Positions 44,156-52,628 of a DNA stretch of 64,000 bases are shown here, piece after piece. The first letter of the stretch is position 1; each line of letters begins with the position of its first letter. This stretch comes from CAWAXW01 sp963786155 (GTDB lineage Bacteria > Actinomycetota > CADDZG01 > WHSQ01), in assembly GCA_963786155.1 (NCBI GenBank), contig CAWAXW010000006.1:2294001-2358000 (forward strand), written 5' to 3'. A model generated the notes under the pieces. It was not told the DNA's origin. It worked only from the letters and a program-made list of their open reading frames with translations, and made no database searches. The translations under genes were made by a program, and so were the position numbers.

Positions 44156-45205
44156 GGCCAGACGACGCATCCCTCTCAGAGCGGCGTAGGCGCCGACCAG
44201 CCCAGCTCCTGCGAATGCGGCCCTCCCGACCAACTCCCTCTTCAGCCTGAACTTTCCCAATCGCACGAAGTCGCGGCTCCTCAGAGCCACCTCCTCGAAG
44301 GCGGAACGGGCGGAAACCCGACACTCGAACCCCGCCTCGGCCAGCCTCTCCGGGGATACGACCCACGGGTGCATCACGTAATGGAGCATCCCGGCCGGGG
44401 CCTCGGAGAGTCCCAGCTCCCACATCTTTTCCATCACGGCGAAAGCCCGGGGCTCGTTCAAGTCATGCCGCCGGCGCCCGACGATCGTTGCGGCCTCGTC
44501 CCATCCAACCCAATCCTTGGGTGCGAGGTTGTAGGGGCCGTCGAGCTCGTTGAAGACCCCGAAGGCGAGGGCCCCGGCCACGTCGTCTTCGTGAACGAAC
44601 TGCAGAGATGGCGCGTAGCCCCGGATGCCGAGCGACAGGGGCACCTCCATCAGATGGGTCCATGCGTTATCGGCATGGGGACCGAAGACGATCGCAGGCC
44701 GGAAGACGATGAAGCCGAGCTCCGGGAACTCCTCGCGTATCTCTCGCACGACGTACTCGACTTCGAGCTTGTGTGCGGGGTACGAGAAGTCGAGGTTCGC
44801 ACGCAAGGGCGATGATTCGGTCAGCGGGAAGTCGTTGTCCGGGTGAGCGCCGTAGACGACCGCCGAAGACGTGTAGATGACCTTACGGACCCCCGCCTGG
44901 GCCGCGCACCTGAATACGTTCTGGCTCCCGTTGACGTTGATGTCCCTCATCAGGGCCTCGTCCTGGATGGGATCCATGACGAACGCGAGATGAACCACGA
45001 CGTCGACACCGGCGAGCCTCGCCTCGAGCGCGGGGTCCCTCACGTCGAGGGAATCAAATACGACCTTGTCCGGCAGCCGGGCCGGCTCGGCCACGTCGAA
45101 ACCCACGATCCGATCGACTCGGTCGTCGGCGACGAGGGACTCGATCAGACGGCCCGCGATGTAGCCCGCTGCCCCCGTCACTCCCACGGTGATCTTGTCT
45201 GACAT
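44150..45205 (-). CDS. NAD-dependent epimerase/dehydratase
   Basis: A 351-aa extended SDR protein. It shows VGVTGAAGYIAGRLIESLVA (nucleotide loop), VVVHLAFVMDP, IYTSSAVVYGAHPDNDF and the catalytic YxxxK in FSYPAHKLEVE, with FRPAIVFGPHADN and QFVHEDDVAGALAFG. It acts on a sugar nucleotide or a related alcohol; the substrate is unknown. The C-terminal ~50 residues form an added helical basic segment (FRLKRELVGRAAFAGAGLVG). It diverges from the DUF2342 gene across 58 bp. Confidence 0.87.
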   Translation of the reverse strand: MSDKITVGVTGAAGYIAGRLIESLVADDRVDRIVGFDVAEPARLPDKVVFDSLDVRDPALEARLAGVDVVVHLAFVMDPIQDEALMRDINVNGSQNVFRCAAQAGVRKVIYTSSAVVYGAHPDNDFPLTESSPLRANLDFSYPAHKLEVEYVVREIREEFPELGFIVFRPAIVFGPHADNAWTHLMEVPLSLGIRGYAPSLQFVHEDDVAGALAFGVFNELDGPYNLAPKDWVGWDEAATIVGRRRHDLNEPRAFAVMEKMWELGLSEAPAGMLHYVMHPWVVSPERLAEAGFECRVSARSAFEEVALRSRDFVRLGKFRLKRELVGRAAFAGAGLVGAYAALRGMRRLAG

Positions 45206-45263
45206 TCTCGAAGGGTATAGCTGAGGCGGGTTAGCCCTCCCCCGGAGTTACGGTAGGGCAGTA

Positions 45264-46406
45264 ATGAGTCAGCAGCCCTTCGGCGACATCCCACTGTTCC
45301 GGGAGCTCCAGCGCCTCCTCGAATCGGGGGACGGCCCCATCAACATGGAGATAGCGCGCCAGGTTGGCGTCGCGGTTGCCACCCAGGGATACGCCGAACA
45401 GAGCGCGGCCCCCGAGATCTCTAAGACGCTGGACGAAGTCGTGCACCGGGCCGAACAACTCGTGGGCGGCTACACGCGGCTGGAAGTCGATCAGCCGGCG
45501 CGCGTGCGCGTTGTTGGACGCGCGGAATGGGTGACCGCGACGCTCGAGGATTGGAGATGGCTCCTCGAGGGGTTCGCGGGCCGATTCACGGAGGAGATCG
45601 GCCGGTTGATGGCCCAGGAGGCAACCGAACAGCCCGTGCAGGGCCCGCTCGCCGGAGTGAGCCCCTTGCTCGTCGGTATCCAGGCAGGGAGCCTCGTCGG
45701 GCAGCTCGCGGCCGAATCACTCGCTCATCACGATTGGCCCGTCCCACGTGCGAGCCAGGACACGCTGATGTTCCTCTGGCCGAACGCGAAAGAGCTGGCG
45801 GACGGTTACGACTGGAATCATGCGCGCTTCGCCGCCTGGCTCGGGGTGAGAGAGGTATCGCGCCGGACCCCGATCGCCGCGGTCCCGTGGGTTCCTCACT
45901 ACTTCCGCAGTCTCCTCAACGAGATCATCGCCTCGATCGAGATCGACATGGCCGACCTCGAGCGCCGCATGATGGAGCTGCAGACCCAAGGGATGGAACA
46001 GCTGCAAGAAGGAGTCGGTCCCGATGGGATGTTCCCTCTGGTCGCCACCGAACGTCACAGCAAGGGCGTCGACCGACTGCACGCCTTCATCGCCTTGTTC
46101 GAGGCGTACGCGCGCAGAGCCGCCGTTGCGATCGAGCAAGAGCTCGTCGAAGAGCCCGTTCCGATCGACGAGGGCATGCGGCGGCACGAACTATCTCCCG
46201 GCGCGGGGAAGGCGATGCTCTCGGCCCTGCTCGGGATCGATGTTGCACGCGAGGTCGAGACGGCGGCCGAGAACTTCTGCGCTGCGGTTGCCCAGTTGAA
46301 AGGTCCCGGAGCGCTCAATCGGGTTTGGGATGCTCCCGACAACCTTCCGGGCCTCGCCGAGCTCAAGGACCCCTTCGCCTGGATGGAGCGAGCGCTCACG
46401 GAGTAG
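45264..46406 (+). CDS. DUF2342-family protein lacking the HExxH motif
   Basis: A 380-aa protein of the actinobacterial DUF2342 family (zinc metalloprotease-like, including the F420-associated group). It shows PINMEIARQVGVAVATQGYA, AEWVTATLEDWRWLLEGFAG, PLLVGIQAGSLVGQLAAESL and IAAVPWVPHYFRSLL. In the family the segment before the last block is usually LHEVTH; here it reads WLGVREVSRRTP, so both zinc-binding His are Arg while the Glu is kept. It is probably not a zinc protease. It is followed by a LarA-like gene. Confidence 0.85.
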   Translation: MSQQPFGDIPLFRELQRLLESGDGPINMEIARQVGVAVATQGYAEQSAAPEISKTLDEVVHRAEQLVGGYTRLEVDQPARVRVVGRAEWVTATLEDWRWLLEGFAGRFTEEIGRLMAQEATEQPVQGPLAGVSPLLVGIQAGSLVGQLAAESLAHHDWPVPRASQDTLMFLWPNAKELADGYDWNHARFAAWLGVREVSRRTPIAAVPWVPHYFRSLLNEIIASIEIDMADLERRMMELQTQGMEQLQEGVGPDGMFPLVATERHSKGVDRLHAFIALFEAYARRAAVAIEQELVEEPVPIDEGMRRHELSPGAGKAMLSALLGIDVAREVETAAENFCAAVAQLKGPGALNRVWDAPDNLPGLAELKDPFAWMERALTE

Positions 46407-46433
46407 CCGGGCTCCACTGGTTACCATCCGTCC

Positions 46434-47816
46434 GTGGAGCGACAGATCGTTTACGGCGACGCTTTCACGACCGTCCAATTGCCCGACGACACGACGGTCG
46501 TCCCTCCCGGCGTTTCCGTCCCTCTTGATGCGGTCGAAGATCTGAGGGCCGCGGTCGATGCAGCTCTGCTTCGGCCGCTCGATCGCGATCCCCTGAGCGA
46601 GCAGGTCGGCCCCGGATCGAAAGTCACCCTTGCGTTCGACGACCCGACCGTCCCTTGCTATGCGCCGATGTGGGCGGTCGCTATGCCGCTGATCGTCGAG
46701 CACCTCGAACGGGGTGGCGTGCACAGGCAGGACATCGATCTCCTGTGCGCGAACGCACTCCATCGCAAGTTCACGCACGAGGAGCTCGCCAAGATCCTCG
46801 GCGCCGACATCGTCGCTGAGCACGGCGAGCGTCTGGCTTGTCACGATGCGGAGGATCCCGATGGCCTGGTGGACCTGGGCACGACGAAGAACGGGCTGCG
46901 CGTCGAGCTGAATCGAAAGGTCATCGAGTCCGACTTGACGATCTACCTGAACTGCTCGACGGTGCGCGGCTTCTCGGGTGGGTGGAAGTCCGTTTGCGTG
47001 GGGCTATCGAGCTATCGCTCGATCCATCACCACCACACGCCCGACATCATGAGCATGTCGCTGAACCGCAATCGGATGCACGAGATGCTGGACGAGATGG
47101 GCTCACTGGTTGATGAAAGGCTCGGCCAGGACCGCATATTCAAACTCGAGACGATCCTCGCGAACCCGGCCGCGGTGCACGAGGTAGTCGGCGGCACCGT
47201 CGGAGCGACCCGCCAACACGTCGTCGAGAAGCTTCGCAAGCACCAGCCCGATCGGCGCGACCTGATCGACGAGCCCGCCGACATCGTTGTGTACGGGGTG
47301 CCCGACTGGAGCCCCTACGCGGCCTTCTCCCACAACAACCCGATCCTCGATCTCATCTCCACGGGGCTCGGTTACCTCGGGGGCGTGATCCAAGCCCTCG
47401 GCAAGCCGGGTTGCACCGTCGTGTTGGCGACGCCTTGCCGCAACCGCTGGGACCGCAGGCACCATGCGTCCTACCCCGAGGTATGGGAGGAAGTGCTCCC
47501 CTTGACGCGGGACCCGGACGATGCGCGGTCGCGATTCGAGCCGCTGCTCGCCGACCGAGCCGACTACATCGAGAGATACCGCAACGACAACGCCTTCCAT
47601 CCGACCCACGCGTTGATGGCCCTCTATCCGCTCAAGAGGTTGCGGCACGCGGGCCGGGTGATCGTCGCCGGAGCGGAGGACCCAGCAATTCCGCGTCACT
47701 GTGGCTTCGACGCGGCCGCAACGGTCGAAGATGCCATCGCGCTGGCCAAGCAGGAGCACGGCGCGGGAGCCTCTGTCGCTCTCGTCGAATACCCCGCCGC
47801 TTTCAACAGGCAGTAA
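46434..47816 (+). CDS. LarA-like (DUF2088) nickel-pincer racemase/epimerase family protein
   Basis: A 460-aa protein of the lactate racemase family. It shows KVTLAFDDPTVPCYAP at the start, IDLLCANALHRKFTHEELA, FSGGWKSVCVGLSS with the Lys that, in LarA, holds the nickel-pincer nucleotide, and SIHHHHTPDIMSMSL with metal-type His. C-terminal blocks include HASYPEVWEEVLPL and FHPTHALMALYPLKRL. It probably epimerises an alpha-hydroxy acid. It starts with GTG 46434, 27 bp after DUF2342. larB, larC and larE, needed for the cofactor, are not in the window. Confidence 0.85.
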   Translation: MERQIVYGDAFTTVQLPDDTTVVPPGVSVPLDAVEDLRAAVDAALLRPLDRDPLSEQVGPGSKVTLAFDDPTVPCYAPMWAVAMPLIVEHLERGGVHRQDIDLLCANALHRKFTHEELAKILGADIVAEHGERLACHDAEDPDGLVDLGTTKNGLRVELNRKVIESDLTIYLNCSTVRGFSGGWKSVCVGLSSYRSIHHHHTPDIMSMSLNRNRMHEMLDEMGSLVDERLGQDRIFKLETILANPAAVHEVVGGTVGATRQHVVEKLRKHQPDRRDLIDEPADIVVYGVPDWSPYAAFSHNNPILDLISTGLGYLGGVIQALGKPGCTVVLATPCRNRWDRRHHASYPEVWEEVLPLTRDPDDARSRFEPLLADRADYIERYRNDNAFHPTHALMALYPLKRLRHAGRVIVAGAEDPAIPRHCGFDAAATVEDAIALAKQEHGAGASVALVEYPAAFNRQ

Positions 47817-47823
47817 CGGGCGC

Positions 47824-48309
47824 CTAGACCGGGAAGACCTCTCCTTCGACTTTGCCGTCGTCTATCCACAGCAGGCCCATGCTCGGGAAGGGCGCCTTCC
47901 TGGGCCAGGTCGGGCTTCCCGGGTTGAACAGCAAGAGCCCGCCCAGGTCTTCGTTCAGCGGCATGTGCGAATGGGCGAAGACGACCACGCGCGCGTCCGG
48001 GAAGAGTGCGCGCATCCGATCACGCCGTCCCTTCGTAGGACCGGAATCGTGGACCATCCCGATGGCGACGCCACCGAGCTCGATCCTTGCCTCGTCCGGC
48101 GCTCCCCAATCCCGAACGTCGAACGCGTCGCAGTTGCCTGCAACCACCGTGAGCGGAGCGAGAGCCGCCATCTCATCGAGCAGCGCCGGCTCGACGACAT
48201 CTCCCGCGTGCAGGATGTGATCGGCGCTTTCGAGATAGGGCCACGCCCCCTTTGGTACGAGACGGGATCGCCCACGCGTGTGCGTGTCGGCGATGACCGC
48301 GATCTTCAG
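47824..48309 (-). CDS. YfcE-type metallophosphoesterase
   Basis: A 161-aa phosphodiesterase. The metal-binding motifs are complete only if translation begins upstream of the internal ATG at 48171: KIAVIADTHTRG, HILHAGDVVEPAL, VVAGNCDAFDV, VFAHSHMPLNE and LFNPGSPTWPR. No ATG, GTG or TTG is available. A CTG at 48309-48307 overlaps the stop of the rhodanese-ThiF gene (CTGA) with AAGGAG 11 nt before it, so a coupled CTG start is proposed. The gene is the last of the glutaredoxin/E1 operon. The substrate is unknown. Confidence 0.72.
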   Translation of the reverse strand: MKIAVIADTHTRGRSRLVPKGAWPYLESADHILHAGDVVEPALLDEMAALAPLTVVAGNCDAFDVRDWGAPDEARIELGGVAIGMVHDSGPTKGRRDRMRALFPDARVVVFAHSHMPLNEDLGGLLLFNPGSPTWPRKAPFPSMGLLWIDDGKVEGEVFPV

Positions 48310-49463
48310 GAGGCCACGCGCTCCTTCGACCCGATCTCGTCAGGCGCGGCCACGGTCTCGCCGCAGGTGGGGCACTTGGGGTCGCGACGGGCCTTGACCT
48401 GAGAGAACGTCGTGTTGTGCGCGTCGAATGTGAGCAGCCGTCCCTTCAACGGATCTCCGTATCCCCCGATCAGTTTGAGTGCCTCGTTAGCTTGGAGACA
48501 CCCGATGATGCCTGGGAGCACGCCCAGGACCCCAGCCTCACTTCAGGTAGGGGCCAGTTCGGGCGGAGGCGCCTCCGGATATAGACAGCGATAGCAAGGG
48601 CCTTCGTAGGGAACGAACGTGGACACCATGCCCTCGAACCGGAAGATCGATCCGTGCACCACAGGGATGCGGAGATCCACAGCCGTGTCGTTGACGATGT
48701 AGCGCGTATCGAAGTTGTCGCAGCCATCGACGACCACGTCGTAGCCAGACATCACGTCTCGTGCATTCGCCGCATCGAGATGGAACGCGTGCACAACGAC
48801 ATTCACGTCCGGGTTGAGCTTGGTGATGGTCTCCTTGGCCGACTCCGCCTTCAGCACCCCGATGCGCTCCGTGTTGTGCACGACCTGGCGCTGGAGGTTG
48901 TTCGCCTCGACGACGTCGGAGTCGACTATCCCGATCGTGCCGACCCCGGCAGCGGCCAGATACAGGAGCGCGGGACTGCCCAGCCCACCGGCCCCGATGC
49001 ACAACACCTTCGCGTCGAGGAACTTCATCTGTCCCGCTTCGCCGACTTCGGGAAGGATCAGATGGCGCGAGTAGCGGTCCCGCTGGGCGGCATCGAGGAC
49101 CCGCGGCATCGAGTAGTCGTAGCCGAGGTCCTTCCACCGGGTGAAGCCGCCCTTCATCGAGGCGAGGTTGGTGTAGCCGAGCTCGGCCATCGTCTTGACG
49201 GCGAACGTGCTCCTCACCCCGGTCTGGCAATAGACGACGATCTCGGCGTCCTTGTCCGGAAGAAGGTCTTCGATCCTGGACTCGAAATGGGCCCTCGACA
49301 GATTCCGGGCCCCCGGGACCACTCCATTCGCCACCTCGTCGTCCTCCCGAACGTCGAGGAGCCTGGGAGAGTCCCCCCGAGCCTGACGCTCGTGGACCTC
49401 CTCCGGCGTGGTCTCGGAGATCTCGGAGCGGACGCGCCTGAACAGGTCCCGAAAGTTCGACAT
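48306..49463 (-). CDS. Rhodanese-ThiF/MoeB E1-like sulfur-carrier enzyme with in-frame TGA at catalytic Cys (candidate selenoprotein)
   Basis: If the TGA is read through, 385 aa. The rhodanese domain (about 25-110) has RLLDVREDDEV and VVYCQTGVRS with the Cys. The ThiF/MoeB domain has VLCIGAGGLGSPALLYLAAA, NLQRQVVH, DGCDNFDTRY and CxxC pairs GPCYRCLYPE and DPKCPTCGE. TGA at 48543-48545 (codon 307) falls in PELAPT-TGA-SEAGVLGVLPG, exactly at the Cys of the family's PSC-x-E-GGVLG motif, the E1 catalytic Cys in MOCS3/Uba4. Frame and homology continue unbroken beyond it to the real stop at 48306. Without readthrough a 306-aa truncated protein results. It would adenylate and thiolate a ThiS/MoaD-like carrier. 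A glutaredoxin gene lies upstream. Confidence 0.75.
48511..48528 (-). promoter_or_regulatory. Candidate bacterial SECIS hairpin downstream of TGA
   Basis: In the mRNA, 14 nt after the TGA, CCTGGG-CGTGCT-CCCAGG forms a perfect 6-bp stem with a 6-nt loop. The loop starts 20 nt after the TGA and has G as its second base. This fits the general bacterial SECIS pattern (apical loop about 16-37 nt from UGA with a G in its first two bases). The region is GC-rich coding sequence, so chance is possible. Confidence 0.4.
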
Positions 49464-49500
49464 ATTCGCACCTTACTATAAGTGCTAAGTCGGTGACGCT

Positions 49501-49737
49501 CTAGCTGGCTAGAGCGGCCTTGACCTCGTGGATAGAGGGGTTTACGAGCAGCCGGGGGCCGATCTCGAGGGTGGGCACGACCCGATAGCCGCCGGTGGCC
49601 TCGACGATCCGCTTGCTGACGTCCGGGCGGGCATCGGCATCGACCTCGACCACGGAGATACCCTCGGCGGCGAGCTGACGCTTGAGACGGCGGCAATGGC
49701 CGCACCAACCAGTGGAGTACATCTTGATGGCATTCAT
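49501..49737 (-). CDS. Glutaredoxin-like (mycoredoxin-type) protein
   Basis: A 78-aa thioredoxin-fold protein starting MNAIKMYSTGWCGHCRRLKR. The active site is CGHC at about residues 12-15; VVPTLEIGPRLL has the cis-Pro. Length and sequence resemble mycoredoxins, which reduce mycothiol-mixed disulfides in actinobacteria. It lies 37 bp upstream of the rhodanese-ThiF gene on the same strand and could support its redox chemistry. Confidence 0.85.
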   Translation of the reverse strand: MNAIKMYSTGWCGHCRRLKRQLAAEGISVVEVDADARPDVSKRIVEATGGYRVVPTLEIGPRLLVNPSIHEVKAALAS

Positions 49738-49755
49738 GACTTCTATCCTCTACCC

Positions 49756-50805
49756 ATGAAAGCGGTGGTCTACGCCGGACCCGGGGAGGTTCGGGTCGAG
49801 GACGTGCCCGAGCCGAAGATCGGGGCGCCGGACGAGGCGCTCGTGAACGTCACGCTGAGCTCGATCTGCGCGTCGGATCTCCATCTCCTCAGCGGGAAAA
49901 CCGCCGGCGGGCGGCCCGGGGCTGTGATCGGTCACGAGTTCGTCGGAGTCGTAAGCGAAACCGGTTCCTCGGTCACGACCCTGCGTCCCGGGGATCGCGT
50001 GGTCGGGTCGTTCCTAATCGCATGCGGTGAGTGCGATCGCTGCGCGGCGGGCCGATACAACTTCTGCGCCAATCGCCGCGCGCTGGGCCTCGGCCAGATG
50101 ACCGGCGATCTGGACGGCGCGCAGGCCGAGTCCGTCAACATCCCGCTCGCCGACCTCAATCTGAAACCGCTCACGGAATCGCTCTCCACCCTGTCCGACG
50201 AGCGCGCTCTGTTCGCCGGCGATGTCATGGCAACGGCGTTCTACGCCGCGGAGCTGGTCGAGGCGGGACCGGGCGAAACAGTGGCAGTGATCGGGGCGGG
50301 CCCCGTAGGCCTGCTGTCCGCGATGGCGTGCGCGTCACGCGGAGCGCGCGCCTTCCTTTTGGACGCCGACCCCGAACGAGTGACATTTGCTCGCGAGCGC
50401 GGCTTGGAAGCGTTCGACGTCTCGGACATGGATGCAGGCGCTGCAGTGGCCGGAGCGACCGAGGGGGCCTTGGCGGACGCGGCGGTCGAGGCCGTCGGAT
50501 CCCCCGGAGCGCTCAAGTCGGCCATGCGCTGTGTTCGAGAGGGGGGCCGGGTCGGCGTCGTGGGGGTTTATGGCCAGGAGCGATTAGACCTGCATCTCGG
50601 CATGAGCTGGATTCGCGGAGTACAGCTCAGGTTCGCGGGGATGGCGAACGTGCAAGGTCACTGGGACGAAGCGCTCGAAGCAACCGTTGGCGAACGGCTC
50701 GATCCGAGCACCTTGATCACTCACCGGCTGCCCATCGACGACGCGATCGAGGGCTACGAGTTATTCGAGCAACGCAAAGCGATGAAGGTGGTGCTTAGCC
50801 CCTAA
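49756..50805 (+). CDS. Zinc-dependent alcohol dehydrogenase family protein
   Basis: A 349-aa medium-chain dehydrogenase/reductase. ATG 49756 (MKAVVYAGPGEVRVEDV) is used; an open frame begins earlier at 49528. The catalytic zinc ligands are in SSICASDLHLL (Cys) and VIGHEFVGVV (His, Glu). The structural zinc site is CGECDRCAAGRYNFC. The nucleotide fold is VAVIGAGPVGLLSAMACASR. It reduces or oxidises an alcohol or aldehyde of unknown identity. The gene diverges from the glutaredoxin gene by 18 bp. Confidence 0.93.
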   Translation: MKAVVYAGPGEVRVEDVPEPKIGAPDEALVNVTLSSICASDLHLLSGKTAGGRPGAVIGHEFVGVVSETGSSVTTLRPGDRVVGSFLIACGECDRCAAGRYNFCANRRALGLGQMTGDLDGAQAESVNIPLADLNLKPLTESLSTLSDERALFAGDVMATAFYAAELVEAGPGETVAVIGAGPVGLLSAMACASRGARAFLLDADPERVTFARERGLEAFDVSDMDAGAAVAGATEGALADAAVEAVGSPGALKSAMRCVREGGRVGVVGVYGQERLDLHLGMSWIRGVQLRFAGMANVQGHWDEALEATVGERLDPSTLITHRLPIDDAIEGYELFEQRKAMKVVLSP

Positions 50806-51080
50806 GCGGACTTCTCCGCCTTGCGCGCTCTCTCGGCGACGATCTCCTCGGCCCCCTTGGCGCAACCGGGGCAGAACTTCGAGTCGGCCGGGACTTCGGC
50901 GTCGCAGAAGGGACAGGGCCCTTCGACCGGCTGCTCCTGGTAGCCCTCTTTCATCCCCTGTTTGAACTCTTTGCCGGCTTGTCCCATCGAGCGCGCCAGT
51001 TTCGGGAGCTTGGTGGCCCCGAAGATAAGCAGCAGGATCGCAAGCACGATCAAGAGCTCAGTCGGTCCGATGCTGCCCAT
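50802..51080 (-). CDS. tatA: TatA/E protein fused to C-terminal zinc ribbon
   Basis: A 92-aa protein. The N-terminal half is TatA: GPTELLIVLAILLLIFGATK, LPKLARSMGQAGKEFKQGM, the usual TM followed by an amphipathic helix with the FG hinge. The C-terminal half is unusual: GPCPFCDAEVPADSKFCPGC, two CxxC pairs spaced as a zinc ribbon, then a charged helix. TatA normally ends in a disordered tail. It should form the twin-arginine translocation pore; the added domain may bind a partner or substrate. tatB and tatC are not nearby. Confidence 0.88.
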   Translation of the reverse strand: MGSIGPTELLIVLAILLLIFGATKLPKLARSMGQAGKEFKQGMKEGYQEQPVEGPCPFCDAEVPADSKFCPGCAKGAEEIVAERARKAEKSA

Positions 51081-51095
51081 ACAAACCTCCGATCG

Positions 51096-52130
51096 TCACC
51101 TCAACGCAGAGGCGACCTCAGCAAGTGGCTCCACATCCTCTTCATCGACGAGCTGGAAGGGCAACACCCCGAGCGTGACGATCACTTCTTCCACGTCAAG
51201 GTCTTGAAGCCGGCCCAACCGATCGACGACTTCGCCCACCGAGCCGACGATCCGATCCCGGCGGAACTCCTCCCAGGATACTTCGCCCCCGGACGTTGAA
51301 GGGGGTAGAACTCCCGGCGCGGTTAGCTCGAATAAGCGGTCCGCCCTGCGTCTGACATCCCGATCGTCCCGGCCGGCCAAGACGTACGCCCCGACGGACC
51401 TTCTCAAGCTGGAGGGATCGCGGCCCACCTTCTCGCATGCCGCCGTCGCGGCCTTCACCCGATCGGCGTAGACGTCCATCGAGCCCAGCCACGAGAAGTT
51501 CCACCCATCCGCATGACGCGCAGCGGTCTCGAGGAGTAGGTCGCCCTTACCTCCCACGAACACAGGAGGTCGCGTTTGCTCTGCGGTCCGGCCAAGCCCG
51601 CCCCGGGCTGGTTTGGGCCGCGAGATCGCATTCGTCATCTTGTAGTGCCGGCCCTCGAAGGTCAGCTCTTCTCCGTCCAGCAGGCGAGTCACTATCTGGA
51701 CCGCCTCCCCCAGCCGTTCAATGCGGACGGACGGGCGATCGAATCGCACGCCCGCGGCGAGGTATTCGGGCTCGTACCATCCCGCTCCCATCCCCAAAGC
51801 CAGCCGGCCCTTTGTCAAAACGTCGACCGAGGCCGCCATCTTGGCGAGCAAGGCCGGGTTGCGAAGATCGTTGCAGACCGTGAGCGTTCCTATCGTGACC
51901 CGCTCCGTGATCGCTCCGAGCGCAGCCACGGTGGTCCAACATTCGAGCGCTCCCTGAGCATCGAGAGGGCCCCCATACTTGGACCAATCCAAGAAGAGAT
52001 GATCCGACACCCACAGCGAGTCGAGCCCGCCGGCCTCCGCGACCTCAGCTATCCGGGCGAGGCCCGGCCACGACACCGGAGCGCCGCCCAAGCTCGTGTC
52101 GTAGTGAGGCATCGCCAAACCGATCCGCAT
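51096..52130 (-). CDS. LLM-class (F420-type) oxidoreductase
   Basis: A 344-aa luciferase-like monooxygenase family protein. It shows RIGLAMPHYDTSLGG, LDSLWVSDHLFLDWSKYGG, TERVTIGTLTVCNDLRNPAL, AKMAASVDVLTKGRLALGMG and AGWYEPEYLAAGV, which resemble F420-dependent TIGR03619-like groups. Together with the DUF2342 gene it suggests that F420 is used in this organism; this is inference. The substrate is unknown. It lies 15 bp upstream of the TatA gene on the same strand. Confidence 0.85.
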   Translation of the reverse strand: MRIGLAMPHYDTSLGGAPVSWPGLARIAEVAEAGGLDSLWVSDHLFLDWSKYGGPLDAQGALECWTTVAALGAITERVTIGTLTVCNDLRNPALLAKMAASVDVLTKGRLALGMGAGWYEPEYLAAGVRFDRPSVRIERLGEAVQIVTRLLDGEELTFEGRHYKMTNAISRPKPARGGLGRTAEQTRPPVFVGGKGDLLLETAARHADGWNFSWLGSMDVYADRVKAATAACEKVGRDPSSLRRSVGAYVLAGRDDRDVRRRADRLFELTAPGVLPPSTSGGEVSWEEFRRDRIVGSVGEVVDRLGRLQDLDVEEVIVTLGVLPFQLVDEEDVEPLAEVASALR

Positions 52131-52163
52131 TCGGCGAGCTTAGAGCGAAGTAGACTCCTGCCC

Positions 52164-52628
52164 GTGAAGGTCTCAGACATCATGACTTCGGCGACGATCA
52201 CCGACGCGGCGGACGACACGCTCGCGGAGGCTTCTGCGCGCATGTGGCGCAAGCAGACCGGCTCGCTCCTCGTGATGGAGAACGAACGGCTCATCGGGAT
52301 CGTCACGGAGCGGGACCTCTTGCGGACGGTCGGCGAGGGAAAAGACCCCAAGTCGGTGACGGTGCGCGATGTGATGACGTCGCAGCCGGTCACCATCCGC
52401 CCCGACCTCACCCTGCGTGCTGCCGCCGAGATCATGTTCGAGAAGTGGTTCCGCCACCTCCCGGTCACGACGGACGGGGGAGATGTCGTCGGGATCATCT
52501 CTCTGCGCGATCTGTTAACCGTCGTGGCGGAGGGTTTGGAAGAGCCGGAGAACCTCCAGGCTCTCACCGGCCACAAGCTCGTGCGCGACGTCCGCCTCGA
52601 ACGCGTGGAAGCCGGCGACCTCGACTAG
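52164..52628 (+). CDS. Two-CBS-domain protein
   Basis: A 154-aa protein of two CBS domains and little else. CBS1: VSDIMTSATITDAADDTLAE, GSLLVMENERLIGIVTERDL. CBS2: VRDVMTSQPVTIRPDLTLRA, RHLPVTTDGGDVVGIISLRD. Such proteins sense adenosyl ligands. GTG 52164 (VKVSDIMTS) is preferred over the long upstream open frame, which is antisense to the LLM gene. The TAG stop shares the palindrome CTAG (52625-52628) with the convergent HD-GYP gene. Confidence 0.9.
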   Translation: MKVSDIMTSATITDAADDTLAEASARMWRKQTGSLLVMENERLIGIVTERDLLRTVGEGKDPKSVTVRDVMTSQPVTIRPDLTLRAAAEIMFEKWFRHLPVTTDGGDVVGIISLRDLLTVVAEGLEEPENLQALTGHKLVRDVRLERVEAGDLD

